Assembly: GCF_003008695.1 (NCBI RefSeq)
Contig: NZ_PXZT01000001.1
Coordinates: 124,001 to 188,000 of the forward strand
Origin: Trichococcus alkaliphilus
GTDB taxonomy: Bacteria > Bacillota > Bacilli > Lactobacillales > Aerococcaceae
Direction of reading: 5' to 3'
Length of the DNA stretch: 64,000 nt
Below are positions 36,184 through 45,852 of this stretch, one piece after another (positions within the stretch are counted from its first letter, which is position 1; every line of letters begins with the position of its first letter). The position numbers and the translations under genes are program-made. The notes under the pieces were generated by a model. That model saw nothing but the letters and a program-made list of their open reading frames with translations, did no database searches and was not told the DNA's origin.

Positions 36184-38232
36184 TTACTCCGCTGGCGTTG
36201 CGTAATCCCCTGTATTGAAGTAGGCATCAAAAACTTTCTTGGCTATCGGTGTAGCCCTTCCCGTTTCCGTGCTGAGATAAGGGACCACAACGGTTACAGT
36301 GATTTCCGGATTGTCGAATGGCGCATAACCGACGAAGGTGGAGTTGAAGACACTTTCACCCTTCAGATTCTCGTTGTTGCCGTCATAGAAGGCCTCTGCC
36401 GTACCTGTCTTGGCGGCAACGTTGTTCGAGTCCTTCCCGAAGGTCGAATATGCCGTTCCGGTCGCGCTGTGGGTCACTTGGTAAAATCCTTGTTGGACAC
36501 GATCCATCGCTTCCGCGTCGACGTCGACCTGATTCATCACTTTAGTCTCCAGTGTCGTTTCCAAAGCCCCTAGCGATCCGTTCGCATCCGTGCTCCGGAT
36601 TTCCGAAACCAGTTGGGGAGCATAACGGGTGCCGCCGTTGGCAATAGTATTGACGTATTGCGACAATTGCAAGGTCGTGTACAGATCGTACTGTCCAAAT
36701 GATTGGTCGATTACGTTAACCGCGCCTTGACTGAACCCGGTAAGTCCGCTGCCTTCATTCGGCAGGTCGATCCCCGTCTTCACACCCAAACCGAACTGGG
36801 CAAAGTAGCTGCGCAGTTCGTCGATCAGATCCGCGGAAATATTCAAGGTACCTCCCGATTCATAGGAGGATTGTCCCCCCATCAGCATCGCCAATTTGAT
36901 CATGTAAACGTTCGATGAGCGGGCTAACGCGTCGATGTCGTTTATGGCCACTTGGCTGCCGACGCTCGGGTTGAAAACTGATTTTTTCAGATTTGAACCT
37001 TGGAATTGCAGCGGTTCATCGACGAGGACATTGTTGTCCGTACTGATGACACCGCTCATGTATCCAGTCAGCACCATAGCGCCCTTGACAACCGAACCCA
37101 TCCCGTAACTGGAATTGATGACGCCCAATGCATCATCCACAATTTCGTTGGATGTCGAAACTTGCTTCCCGGTCATGCCCAGAATTTCACCAGTATTCGG
37201 ATCCGATGCCACAATGTAAATCCGGTCGTTATAAGGATCGACATTGCTGTTCAGGAAATCCGTCGCGATCTGTTCGATTTCCTTCTGAAAATCGATATCG
37301 ATGGTCAGAACCAGGTTATCCCCGGCTTTTCCTTCGTAGGATTCCTCCCGCGTCACAACCTCGCCTGATTGATCCGTGATCGTTTCCCATTGTGATTTCG
37401 TGCCTGAGAGAACGGATTCGTATTCTTGCTCCAAATAGGAGTTGCCGACGCGATCGTTCCTAGCGTACCCTTTTGCCAAATAGGTGGCGACTTTGTCGCT
37501 CGGCAAACCGATTTTCTCGCTGGTCACCCCACCCAAAATACTCTTCAGCAAGTCGGATTCGGGATAAATCCTGACCCAATCGGTGGCGACATCCACTCCG
37601 GACAAACCGGACAGATTTTCGCTCACCTGTGCCAGTTCTTCATCCGAGACATCCTTGTTTTTGATGCTGGTGGTCGACAAGGCGTACGCGCTGTTCATCC
37701 GCTTGAAAATGGCGGCAATTTCTTTTTCTTCATCCGAATAGGCGATATCCTCCGCCGTTATTTTTGCGAGCTCCACTTCATACAAGTCGGAGCCCGGCAA
37801 CAACTTTTCATCATCCGACAGACGCTTCAACATGACCTCGTTATTTACGGCCATCCAATAATCCTTCAGATCACGCTCCGTCAGTTCATCAATGCTGACG
37901 TTTATCAGACCAGCCAATGAAGAGGCGACCTTCGCCATTTCCTCGGCTGTTGTGTTTGCTCCTCTGGTGTAGGTTATGGAATGCTGGGGTTCATTACCTA
38001 CAAGGATGTTGCCGTCTCTGTCATATATCAAACCGCGCGGCACTGATTCCGTCACAAGTGTCGTTTCTGTGCGTTTCACGATGGCTTCGAATTCATCTCC
38101 GCGAACGATCTGTAGGTATCCCAACCGGAATATCACCGCAGAAAACAGCGAGAACACGATAAAAAAGAGCAGGTTCAAGCGAAACGGGATATGCGATTTT
38201 CTCTTTCTTTTGCTTTGGGTATTATCTTCCAA
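36184..38232 (-). CDS. pbp2b: Class B penicillin-binding protein, PBP2B-like transpeptidase
   Basis: A 682-residue monofunctional transpeptidase for peripheral peptidoglycan synthesis. One membrane helix (about 20-41) is followed by the PBP dimerisation domain (VPRGLIYDRDGNIL, about 64-78) and the transpeptidase domain. Active-site motifs are Ser380-Val-Val-Lys383, Ser439-Ser-Asn441 and Lys608-Thr-Gly. SVVK instead of the common STFK is the streptococcal PBP2B pattern. The start is TTG at 38232 with AGGAAGGTG upstream. It is monocistronic and probably partners with a RodA elsewhere. Confidence 0.9.
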   Translation of the reverse strand: MEDNTQSKRKRKSHIPFRLNLLFFIVFSLFSAVIFRLGYLQIVRGDEFEAIVKRTETTLVTESVPRGLIYDRDGNILVGNEPQHSITYTRGANTTAEEMAKVASSLAGLINVSIDELTERDLKDYWMAVNNEVMLKRLSDDEKLLPGSDLYEVELAKITAEDIAYSDEEKEIAAIFKRMNSAYALSTTSIKNKDVSDEELAQVSENLSGLSGVDVATDWVRIYPESDLLKSILGGVTSEKIGLPSDKVATYLAKGYARNDRVGNSYLEQEYESVLSGTKSQWETITDQSGEVVTREESYEGKAGDNLVLTIDIDFQKEIEQIATDFLNSNVDPYNDRIYIVASDPNTGEILGMTGKQVSTSNEIVDDALGVINSSYGMGSVVKGAMVLTGYMSGVISTDNNVLVDEPLQFQGSNLKKSVFNPSVGSQVAINDIDALARSSNVYMIKLAMLMGGQSSYESGGTLNISADLIDELRSYFAQFGLGVKTGIDLPNEGSGLTGFSQGAVNVIDQSFGQYDLYTTLQLSQYVNTIANGGTRYAPQLVSEIRSTDANGSLGALETTLETKVMNQVDVDAEAMDRVQQGFYQVTHSATGTAYSTFGKDSNNVAAKTGTAEAFYDGNNENLKGESVFNSTFVGYAPFDNPEITVTVVVPYLSTETGRATPIAKKVFDAYFNTGDYATPAE

Positions 38233-38267
38233 TTTTACACCTTCCTAAAACCATAGTTCGACAACCT

Positions 38268-38295
38268 ATTATAGCAAAAAAAGCATGCATTACAA
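38268..38295 (-). promoter_or_regulatory. Promoter of pbp2b
   Basis: TTGTAA (38295-38290) and TATAAT (38273-38268) are separated by 16 bases, about 35 bases before the TTG start codon. Confidence 0.7.
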
Positions 38296-38356
38296 ACGAC
38301 GCAATAAATATTTAAAGATGTGCCTTTGTTGGATGTGCCCAGGCAACCTCGGATTC

Positions 38357-38385
38357 TTCATAAAACCAGCGGGATATGCTAAAAT
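38357..38385 (+). promoter_or_regulatory. Promoter of yfhO
   Basis: An extended -10 element TGCTAAAAT (38377-38385) and a weak -35 TTCATA (38357-38362) lie about 110 bases before the yfhO start, implying a long leader. Confidence 0.5.
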
Positions 38386-38495
38386 AGCAGAAGCACTTGT
38401 GAAATTTTCGATTCAACTATCCCGAGCGTCCACTCATTGTCAGGCGACTCTGCAGGAACGCCGCAAAAATTTCATTTTAAGGAGGAATGTGCAGC

Positions 38496-41156
38496 ATGCT
38501 GAAGCGTTTCACTTTCACAACCCTATCCCCGCAAAAAAATATGCTTTACCTTTCGTTCTTACTGCCCTTGTTTGTGATGATGGTCATTTATGCCACCATG
38601 GGCGTTTATCCTTTCAGCAACAGCACCTTGCTGACGGTCGATCTCGGCCAGCAATATGTGGATTTTTTCAGTTATTACCGTACTACCTTATTGTCTGATC
38701 CTTCCGCCCTTTTCTTTTCATTCACAAAATCATTCGGCGGCGAGATGTTGGGGCTGTGGGCTTACTATCTTATGAGTCCGTTCAATCTCATTTTTCTGCT
38801 TTTCCCGCAGTCCCAGTTGCCATTGGCGGTAACCATTTTGATTCTGATGAAGGTTTCGGCGTCAGGACTGACTTTTGCTCATCTGTTGATTTCCCGGTTC
38901 GAAGGCAAAGGCTTGTTGGTTCCATCCTTCGCCTTGAGTTATGCCTTGATGGGTTACGTCATCGTCAATCAATTGAACGTCATGTGGCTGGACGGGATCG
39001 TTTTCCTGCCTCTGATCATTCTTGGTTTTGAGAAACTGATGTCGGGTGAAAGCGGCCTGTACTATAGCCTACTTCTCGGAGTGATGCTGATTTCCAATTA
39101 TTATATCGGATTCATGATCTGTGTTTTCCTTGTCTTCTATTACCTTTTCGCATTTTCCAGACAAGAAGTTGTCGGCCCGAACAATCTGAAAGCGCAGCTG
39201 AAGCACTTCTTCACCCAAGCAGCCCGATTCATCGGTTATTCCTTGCTTGGAGCTGGCTTTGCCGCCGTCCTGCTGCTGCCCACCTTTTATTCGCTCTTGG
39301 GAAGCAAGGCAAGCTATGCCAACAACCTGATCGATTGGAGTTTCGCCTATGATCCTTTCGAAGTCGTTTCGAAGTTTTATATCGGAGCGTTCAATTTTGA
39401 CCAGATGCCCAGCGGACATCCCAATCTCTTTATCGGCACTGTCGCTCTGACTGCGTACATCTATTACTTTTTTCATCCCGCCTTCTCAAAAAAAGAACGG
39501 TTCACCTCATTTGCGCTGACCGCCCTCTTTTTTCTGGCGATGAACGTCCAGTTTCTGAATAAAATTTGGCATGCCGGACAATATCCGATCTGGTACCCTT
39601 ATCGTTTTTCGTTCACCGTTTGTTTCTTTTTCCTGCTGAACGGGTTTCGAGCATTGCGTTCCTATCGTCCTTTTCCCTTTTCGCTGGCCTGCTGTCTTTT
39701 GATCGCCAATGCAGTCACTGCCATCTATGTACTGAAAAAGGACTTTGAATTTCTGGAGCCTGTCCAGGTATTGATCAGTGCAATCGTTTCCGTCCTTGTC
39801 CTGGTGTTGCTGATGCTCAGGGACCAGCCCCGAAAATGGCTGACCTACGCTTTGCTTTTCGTGGTCACCGCAGAGATGACGGCAAATGCAGCCATCGACC
39901 TGTTTCGGTTGGGCTACGTCAAGCAGGACGAATTCTCCGATTATCAAGCGAATCTGAATACGATGTTGGCGGATGTGCGGACACCCGAAGACACATTCTA
40001 CCGGATCGAAAAAACGTTCCAACGCTCCAAAAACGACAGCTTCCAAGCCAATTATGCGGGAATCAATCATTTCAGCTCCACTTTCGAAAAGGAGATTCCC
40101 GGCTTGTTCGGATCATTGGGATTTCCGGACGGGAACGGATTTATCGTATACTCAACCGGGACTTTGTTTACGGATGCATTGTTCGGCATAAAATATTTCA
40201 TCCAGGACAAGAAGTTGCCGGAAACATTTTATGACCTCAATGACGGCGTGTACCGTTTGAAGCGCAACTCCACCCGCCCGGATTTGACCCAATACAATCT
40301 TTATTCCGAGACCGACCGAACCACCACCTTTGAGAATCCCTACGCGTTGTCATTGGCATTCGGGGTTTCCGAAAGTGTATTGGATCTCGAGTTGATCGAG
40401 GATCAGCCCATATTGATGCAGGAACAGCTGTTGGATGCCTTCAACAATCAGGAAAGCATCGAACCTTATTTCTCATTGCGTCCGTTCGATTCCAACGTCT
40501 TCCAGAATGTCACATCCGCTGCTGAGGATGCACAGAACACAACCTACTATCGGTCTGTGGATGGGGCAATCTCCAGGATCGAATTCCAGTTCACCCCTAC
40601 CAGCGACAATCCTTATTATCTGATACTGGATGCGGGCATCGACGACGATGACGCAACCCTTTATGTGAATAATGTGAAGTTGGATTATTATACGACCTTC
40701 CGGAACGATCAGGTCATCAACATCGCAAGCAACCAGCAGGGTGAAAACATCACCTTCACGATCGAACTGCGCGAGGACTCTATTCGGGTTCAGGACCTGA
40801 AACTTTACGAATTGAACAAAGCTCTGTTCGAGGAAACCATTTCAGATCGTCAGGCTGAAGCCATGACAATCACTTCTTTCAGCCAGACGCACATCACGGG
40901 TTCCGTCACGATCGAGGATGAAGATGAAATATTGTTGACGACGATTCCCTACAGCGAAGGCTGGGAAGTGACGGTCGATGGGGCAACTGCAGAAACAACC
41001 GCCGCTCTGAATGGCCTGCTGGCGGTGCCGATCAGCTCAGGCAAGCATACCATCGCGTTGACGTACCGCACCCCTTATCTTATGACCGGCTTGTCCATCA
41101 GCGGGGTTTCAATCGCAGGCGCCTTATTATTGAGAAAATATCGTAAAAATAAATAA
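38496..41156 (+). CDS. yfhO: YfhO-family membrane glycosyltransferase
   Basis: An 886-residue membrane protein with about 12-14 helices in the first 470 residues, a large extracellular beta-rich region (about 480-855) and a final helix followed by RKYRKNK. The N-terminal LLTVDLGQQYVDFFSYY and MWLDGIVFLPLIILGFEKL are typical of YfhO. In B. subtilis and Listeria, members glycosylate lipoteichoic or wall teichoic acid on the outer face using undecaprenyl-phosphate sugars. The ATG at 38496 lies ten bases after GGAGG; an ATG three codons earlier is only one base away. No cognate sugar-loading gene is adjacent. Confidence 0.87.
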   Translation: MLKRFTFTTLSPQKNMLYLSFLLPLFVMMVIYATMGVYPFSNSTLLTVDLGQQYVDFFSYYRTTLLSDPSALFFSFTKSFGGEMLGLWAYYLMSPFNLIFLLFPQSQLPLAVTILILMKVSASGLTFAHLLISRFEGKGLLVPSFALSYALMGYVIVNQLNVMWLDGIVFLPLIILGFEKLMSGESGLYYSLLLGVMLISNYYIGFMICVFLVFYYLFAFSRQEVVGPNNLKAQLKHFFTQAARFIGYSLLGAGFAAVLLLPTFYSLLGSKASYANNLIDWSFAYDPFEVVSKFYIGAFNFDQMPSGHPNLFIGTVALTAYIYYFFHPAFSKKERFTSFALTALFFLAMNVQFLNKIWHAGQYPIWYPYRFSFTVCFFFLLNGFRALRSYRPFPFSLACCLLIANAVTAIYVLKKDFEFLEPVQVLISAIVSVLVLVLLMLRDQPRKWLTYALLFVVTAEMTANAAIDLFRLGYVKQDEFSDYQANLNTMLADVRTPEDTFYRIEKTFQRSKNDSFQANYAGINHFSSTFEKEIPGLFGSLGFPDGNGFIVYSTGTLFTDALFGIKYFIQDKKLPETFYDLNDGVYRLKRNSTRPDLTQYNLYSETDRTTTFENPYALSLAFGVSESVLDLELIEDQPILMQEQLLDAFNNQESIEPYFSLRPFDSNVFQNVTSAAEDAQNTTYYRSVDGAISRIEFQFTPTSDNPYYLILDAGIDDDDATLYVNNVKLDYYTTFRNDQVINIASNQQGENITFTIELREDSIRVQDLKLYELNKALFEETISDRQAEAMTITSFSQTHITGSVTIEDEDEILLTTIPYSEGWEVTVDGATAETTAALNGLLAVPISSGKHTIALTYRTPYLMTGLSISGVSIAGALLLRKYRKNK

Positions 41157-41190
41157 GAAAAGCGGTTGGGACACAATCCCAGCCGCTTTT
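41157..41190. terminator. Bidirectional terminator between yfhO and the FakA/DegV gene
   Basis: The stem AAAAGCGG/CCGCTTTT with inner GGGA/TCCC pairs and T-rich flanks sits between convergent genes. Confidence 0.85.
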
Positions 41191-41231
41191 CTTATCTTTT
41201 GTTCGTCATTTTGGGAACCATGGGAAAAATC

Positions 41232-43025
41232 TTATAATTCCTCCTCACACATATATGAAATCGCCACAGTGCCGACACCGGCACTCATTCCGACGATTGT
41301 AGAAATGTTCATGATATATTCAGGTTCCTTGCCAAGTAAGGCGAAGCTGCGCTTACGATATTCTTCAGCTTTTTCGGGATTATTGGCATGCACAATCGCA
41401 TATCTCGAAATCTTCTCCTGTGCATCCACTTTTTCCAGCAATCGGAACAGCTTCTTTTCATTTCCTTTTTCGCTGAAAGCCTTCTCAGCTATTGAACCTT
41501 TGCCTTCTGCATCGATGGAAACGACAGGTTTGAGATTGATTGTCATCGCCGCCATCCCGGAAACTTTACTTAACCGTCCGGATCTCACCATGTATTTTAA
41601 GTTGTTCACGCTGACTAAGATATTTGTACGGTCCCTCAAGCGTTCAATCGCTCCAACGATTTCATCAAAAGGCGTTTCCGCCGCAATCATTTCTGCCGCT
41701 TTCATGACAAGCAACCCTTCCGCACCGGAATTCCGTTTCGAATCGATCACGGCAATTTTTTTGCCTGCGTGCAGTTTTTTCGAGACGGCATTCTGGAACA
41801 CACTGTTGGTTCCGCTCTGCTCTTTTGCGACAGTCAAAATGATGACTTTATCGTAATGGGAGAGCACCGTTTCCAGATATTTCTCGACAACGATCGGATT
41901 CGGCTGTGAACTTTTCGGATATTCGATGGCTTCTTCCAACAAAGGATAGAAAAGTTCAGGCGTCATCGTCACCTTATCGAGATAGGAAGTGTTGTCAAAA
42001 TTCAGGTTGAGCGGCAACATATGCACTTGATAGTGATCGAGCATTGCCTGCGGAATGTCCGCAATCGAGTCCGTGATCAATGCAGTGTCGTATTTCCGGT
42101 CAAAAGCGGATTCGTTCTGTCTGACCATATCATCCGCCTTCTGCTGCAGGATGATGCCTTTTTTGCGCAAAACCTGGAATACCTGTTCCGGCGCATTGGC
42201 GTGGATATGGATCCTGGCTTTGTGGTTGTTGCCAGCCACAATCAAGGAATCCCCGTAGAGTGCCAGTTCCGCTTTCAATGCTTCCAAATCAATCGAATCC
42301 CCTGACAATAGCGCTTCGGTACAGTAGCGATGGCGTATCTCCCCTTGGCTATGGATCAATTCCTCATTGAAAGAAAGATCTTCCGGTTCATCACTGACCT
42401 CCAAGTCCACTTTTCCGGTGCGTAAAAATGTCGCAAATCCTTGCAGAAAGTAGACAAACCCCTTTGCGCCGGAATCGACGACTTTGGAATCCTGGAGCAC
42501 TTTCAAACGGGAGGTCGTCGCTTCCAAAGATTTGTTGGCCGCGATCAGCGATTTTGAAAACAATTCGGAGAAGTTAGCCGAAAGGTCTTTATGGCTGTAG
42601 ACCGCATCCGCCCATTCCCGGATGACGGTGATGATTGTCCCTTCCACCGGATCGGAAATGGCCTGATAGGCATAAGGAACCGCATTTTTCACCGTTTCCG
42701 CAAATGAAGGGATGGTTATCGTCTCCTCATCCAACAGGCTGAGAAAGATCCCGTTGATGTATTGGGCAATGATGATGCCGGAATTCCCCCTGGCCCCCGT
42801 CAAAGCGGCATCGGCTATGCTGTTCATCGTTTCCTTGACGGATCCGGAAATTTTCGCCTCCAAGATGATCGCATGCATGGTTGAAGAAAGGTTGCTGCCG
42901 GTATCCCCGTCAGCAACCGGAAACACATTGATTTCATTCAGGCTATTTTTGTTTTTTATGACCTCCTGTGCACCCGACACAAAAGAATAGTAAAGCTTTT
43001 CGCTGTCCAATTTTGAAATGTCCAT
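41232..43025 (-). CDS. Fusion of FakA-type kinase (DAK2) and DegV fatty-acid-binding domains
   Basis: A 597-residue fusion. Residues 1 to about 200 are a DhaL/DAK2 domain with the Mg-ADP motif NVFPVADGDTGSNL (33-46) and LTGARGNSGIIIAQ. A middle domain (about 220-305) has YCTEALL and ARIHIHANAP, matching the FakA metal site of one Cys and two His. Residues 312-597 form a complete DegV domain (ALITDSIADIP, SGTNSVFQNA, VRSGRLSKVSG). In the fatty acid kinase system FakA phosphorylates fatty acids carried by separate FakB (DegV) proteins; here both are in one chain. GGGGGAAG precedes the ATG at 43025. Last gene of the OhrR-like cluster. Confidence 0.88.
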   Translation of the reverse strand: MDISKLDSEKLYYSFVSGAQEVIKNKNSLNEINVFPVADGDTGSNLSSTMHAIILEAKISGSVKETMNSIADAALTGARGNSGIIIAQYINGIFLSLLDEETITIPSFAETVKNAVPYAYQAISDPVEGTIITVIREWADAVYSHKDLSANFSELFSKSLIAANKSLEATTSRLKVLQDSKVVDSGAKGFVYFLQGFATFLRTGKVDLEVSDEPEDLSFNEELIHSQGEIRHRYCTEALLSGDSIDLEALKAELALYGDSLIVAGNNHKARIHIHANAPEQVFQVLRKKGIILQQKADDMVRQNESAFDRKYDTALITDSIADIPQAMLDHYQVHMLPLNLNFDNTSYLDKVTMTPELFYPLLEEAIEYPKSSQPNPIVVEKYLETVLSHYDKVIILTVAKEQSGTNSVFQNAVSKKLHAGKKIAVIDSKRNSGAEGLLVMKAAEMIAAETPFDEIVGAIERLRDRTNILVSVNNLKYMVRSGRLSKVSGMAAMTINLKPVVSIDAEGKGSIAEKAFSEKGNEKKLFRLLEKVDAQEKISRYAIVHANNPEKAEEYRKRSFALLGKEPEYIMNISTIVGMSAGVGTVAISYMCEEEL

Positions 43026-43063
43026 TAGTCTTCCCCCGTCCGCTCTTAGGCTTATTTGGTTGC

Positions 43064-43465
43064 TCAAAGAAATCTTTGTGCCGCAACATACGTGATGCCG
43101 GCAGTTGCCGCATTCAAAAAAGTTCCCCACGCCAAATCGATCAGGGTAATCGTGATCGGCCAATCCTTCAAAGTGGCCAAATTGGTCAAATCATACGTCG
43201 CGTACGCAACCAATCCGAAAAAACCGCCAGCCAAAATGGCATACTGCAGGCTTTCCTTCAAAAGGGCCGGATGGACCACAAAAAATACGAGACCGCCTAT
43301 GAACAACAGATAGAAGATTATTGCCGCCATCCAGTTGACATTCGGAGCCATGAGATGGCCCAAATACTTGCTGTAAATATTTTTGGATAGCACTCCTAGC
43401 CAGACAATATCCACTAAAAAGAACACAAAAAATGTCAAGAAATACAATTTGATGCTGTCCATCAT
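43064..43465 (-). CDS. DUF2177 family membrane protein
   Basis: A 133-residue integral membrane protein with four helices. YFLTFFVFFLVDIVWLGV at the start and GLVAYATYDLTNLATLKDWP near residue 85 are the DUF2177 signatures. Function is unknown. GGGAGG precedes two adjacent ATG codons (43465 and 43462); either may be used. It is 32 bases downstream of the ABC ATPase gene and 38 bases upstream of the FakA/DegV fusion, with no terminator on either side, so it is probably in the same transcript. Confidence 0.82.
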   Translation of the reverse strand: MMDSIKLYFLTFFVFFLVDIVWLGVLSKNIYSKYLGHLMAPNVNWMAAIIFYLLFIGGLVFFVVHPALLKESLQYAILAGGFFGLVAYATYDLTNLATLKDWPITITLIDLAWGTFLNAATAGITYVAAQRFL

Positions 43466-43497
43466 TTCTTCCTCCCTTTCCGTAATCCGATGTTGCT

Positions 43498-44175
43498 TCA
43501 GCTTCCGATTCTTTCCGTCAAAATGCCGTCTTTCATTACATAAACTTTATCACAATAGTCTATCAAACGTTCATCATGCGTCACCATGATCGTAGCCTTT
43601 TTCTTCATCTTTGTTTCCCTCGCCAAAATCTCCACCACTTCGAATGCCTTTTGCGTATCCAGACTGGCGGTCGGTTCATCCGCAAGAATGACAGCAGGGT
43701 CATGGTAGAGGGCACGGGCGATTGCGACACGTTGCCTCTGGCCGCCGGAGAGGTCACTCGGAAATTTATTTTTCAATTCGAAGATACCCAATTCTTTCAA
43801 TAATTCATCCCGTTTTTGTTTATCCACTTTGCTACGTTCGACTTTATTGGCTAAGTGTAGCTGATCCTGGACAGTCAGAAACGGGACCAGATTGGAGGCT
43901 TGGAGGATGAAGCCGATTTCCTCGAACCGCAATTTTGCCCGTTTTTTCTCGCTCACATCACTGAAGGGATTGCCGTTGATCAGTACCCGACCTTCGGAAG
44001 GGGACTGCAAACCACCCGTAATGGTCAAAAATGTACTTTTACCCGACCCACTCGGCCCGATGATTGCAACAAATTCTCCGGCTTCAACAGCAAGATTGGT
44101 TGACTTCAATGCGTCGATCCTTAATTCGCCTTCCCCGAATGAACGGGATACATCTATCAATTCGATTAATTTCAT
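43498..44175 (-). CDS. ABC transporter ATP-binding protein, MacB/HrtA-like
   Basis: A 225-residue ATPase with Walker A IIGPSGSGKST, Q-loop FILQASNLVPFLTV, signature LSGGQRQRVAIARAL, Walker B VILADEPTASLD and the switch His in VTHD. The LolD/MacB/HrtA subfamily works with a single-type FtsX-like permease to expel hydrophobic compounds or extract lipids. It lies ten bases after the permease gene. Heme export (HrtA) is one possibility, but the local regulator is not the usual heme sensor. Confidence 0.87.
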   Translation of the reverse strand: MKLIELIDVSRSFGEGELRIDALKSTNLAVEAGEFVAIIGPSGSGKSTFLTITGGLQSPSEGRVLINGNPFSDVSEKKRAKLRFEEIGFILQASNLVPFLTVQDQLHLANKVERSKVDKQKRDELLKELGIFELKNKFPSDLSGGQRQRVAIARALYHDPAVILADEPTASLDTQKAFEVVEILARETKMKKKATIMVTHDERLIDYCDKVYVMKDGILTERIGS

Positions 44176-44185
44176 ATGCTCACTC

Positions 44186-45277
44186 CTATCCGATTGCTTT
44201 CAATGGATCGATTTTGACTACTGCCCGTACTGAAAATGCACCGCCGACCATAGCCATGATGACCAACAAGGCCGCGATGATGCCCAGGAAATTCAGGTTC
44301 GTTTGGTAAGGTACGGCTGCTGGCAAGACCATTGCCGTTGCGCCCGTCAACAATAACCCGATGCCTACTCCGATAGCAGCCAATAAAAACGTTTGGATGA
44401 CGACCGATTTTGCGATATAGCCGCTCGAAATCCCTTGCGCTTTCATCACACCGAACATGCTGGTTTTCTGCATAGTCAGCACATAGATGAAGATGCCGAT
44501 CACCACGGCAGCGATGACGATCAGAAAGCCGATCATCAGTCCGAACGTCAACACTTGCGCAGTGTAGCCCGGAATTTCACTGATGTAGTCCGCTATCGAA
44601 TAAATTTTCAAGTCCGCACTTCCAGTGTCCACCTCTGCGATGGCATCACCATTGTCCCTAACGACAATGGCACTGACACGCCCTTCATCCGATTCGTCGA
44701 TTTGCTCGAAGCGGACTTCCTGATAAGAACTGACTGTTGTATAAAGCACTGGTGCGACGCTGAATCTGGCATCTTCCGTGAATCCGACAACCGTCACTTC
44801 TTTGTCGGAACCCGCGAGCTGCAGGATATCGCCCAATTCGATGCCCTCCTCTTCTTTCAAGCTGATGTCGGCGACGACCTCATCATCGTTTTGGAAGGAA
44901 TCCCCTTCAATCACTTCAGGCATCAGGAATTGATCCGCTTCGATTCCGAAGAAAGTCGTATCGATTTTGGCATCATCACCTGATGTTCCTTTTTTGTTGA
45001 CGACACTCGGTGCTATCCCGATTACTGCAGCCTCATCCGCCGCAACTTCATCGATCGCGCCTTTCGGAAGCATCGACATGTTGATGTTTGTATTCGATTC
45101 GTCCGTCAGAATGATGCCGTCCGCATCCCATTTATCTACGCTGGTCCGGTTGTCCTGGGCCAAACCATAGGCAAGACCCACCAAAAAGAACACCAAGTAG
45201 GACACCAGCACCATGACGCCGATGATCAGCGAAAACCTTGTTTTTGCATGCTTAATTTCTTTCCAAGCTAAGAACAT
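44186..45277 (-). CDS. ABC transporter permease, HrtB/FtsX-like
   Basis: A 363-residue permease with one N-terminal helix (residues 16-40, containing VMVLVSYLVFFLVGLAYGL), a large extracellular domain (about 45-230) and three C-terminal helices ending in VRAVVKIDPLKAIG. This is the MacB/FtsX type VII exporter plan. The start MFLAWKEIKHAKTRFSLI resembles HrtB heme exporters. GGAG lies eight bases before the ATG. The gene follows the OhrR-like regulator by 86 bases, in which no terminator is seen. Confidence 0.85.
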   Translation of the reverse strand: MFLAWKEIKHAKTRFSLIIGVMVLVSYLVFFLVGLAYGLAQDNRTSVDKWDADGIILTDESNTNINMSMLPKGAIDEVAADEAAVIGIAPSVVNKKGTSGDDAKIDTTFFGIEADQFLMPEVIEGDSFQNDDEVVADISLKEEEGIELGDILQLAGSDKEVTVVGFTEDARFSVAPVLYTTVSSYQEVRFEQIDESDEGRVSAIVVRDNGDAIAEVDTGSADLKIYSIADYISEIPGYTAQVLTFGLMIGFLIVIAAVVIGIFIYVLTMQKTSMFGVMKAQGISSGYIAKSVVIQTFLLAAIGVGIGLLLTGATAMVLPAAVPYQTNLNFLGIIAALLVIMAMVGGAFSVRAVVKIDPLKAIG

Positions 45278-45363
45278 TTTTGCAACTCCTTCATTTCTTC
45301 TGTTATTTTATCTATCGTTGACGAAAAATAGATTGATTCCGCAAGTAGGATGCCTACACACTC

Positions 45364-45819
45364 CTAGCTTGCACCGGCATCTCCCTGATTCATCGCGCTG
45401 TTCAGCATTTTCAACTGCTTCATCAAAAACAAGCCATCGATGCCTTCAAGGTTGCAGGCATTCACTTCGGACAAAATAGCCAAATTGATCGCCTTCTTAG
45501 AAGTGACCCCTTTTTCACTCAATGAAATGATCGTAGCGCGCTTATCCAAAAGAGACGGTTCCTTCGTGAGCCAACCCTGTTTTTCGAGACGGTTCAATAT
45601 GGGGTTCAACGTCCCGATCCCCATCCCTAACCGCTCTCCGATGTGTTTGATCAATATATTGTCCTCATCCCATAGAGCAAGCAAAACGAGGTATTGCGGG
45701 AATGTCAAATGGAAATCTTTCAATGCACGATTATATATTTTGCCGAAACCATTTGAAGCCCGATAGACTTCGAAACAAAGCTGATCCTCAAGCGGCCATT
45801 CAAAAATAGATTCATCCAT
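45364..45819 (-). CDS. MarR-family regulator, OhrR-like with conserved Cys15
   Basis: A 151-residue winged-helix dimeric repressor. DQLCFEVYRAS puts a cysteine exactly at residue 15, the peroxide-sensing position of B. subtilis OhrR. Tyr29 is also conserved, while position 40 is Phe (LTFPQYLVLLALW) instead of Tyr. The DNA-binding wing region is LEKQGWLTKEPSLLDKRAT. Together this suggests sensing of organic or lipid hydroperoxides, although no ohr gene is near. AGGAGG precedes the ATG. A long inverted repeat overlapping the promoter is the probable autoregulatory operator. Confidence 0.85.
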   Translation of the reverse strand: MDESIFEWPLEDQLCFEVYRASNGFGKIYNRALKDFHLTFPQYLVLLALWDEDNILIKHIGERLGMGIGTLNPILNRLEKQGWLTKEPSLLDKRATIISLSEKGVTSKKAINLAILSEVNACNLEGIDGLFLMKQLKMLNSAMNQGDAGAS

Positions 45820-45852
45820 CCTGATACCGCCTCCTTTCCAAATTTATCTCAA

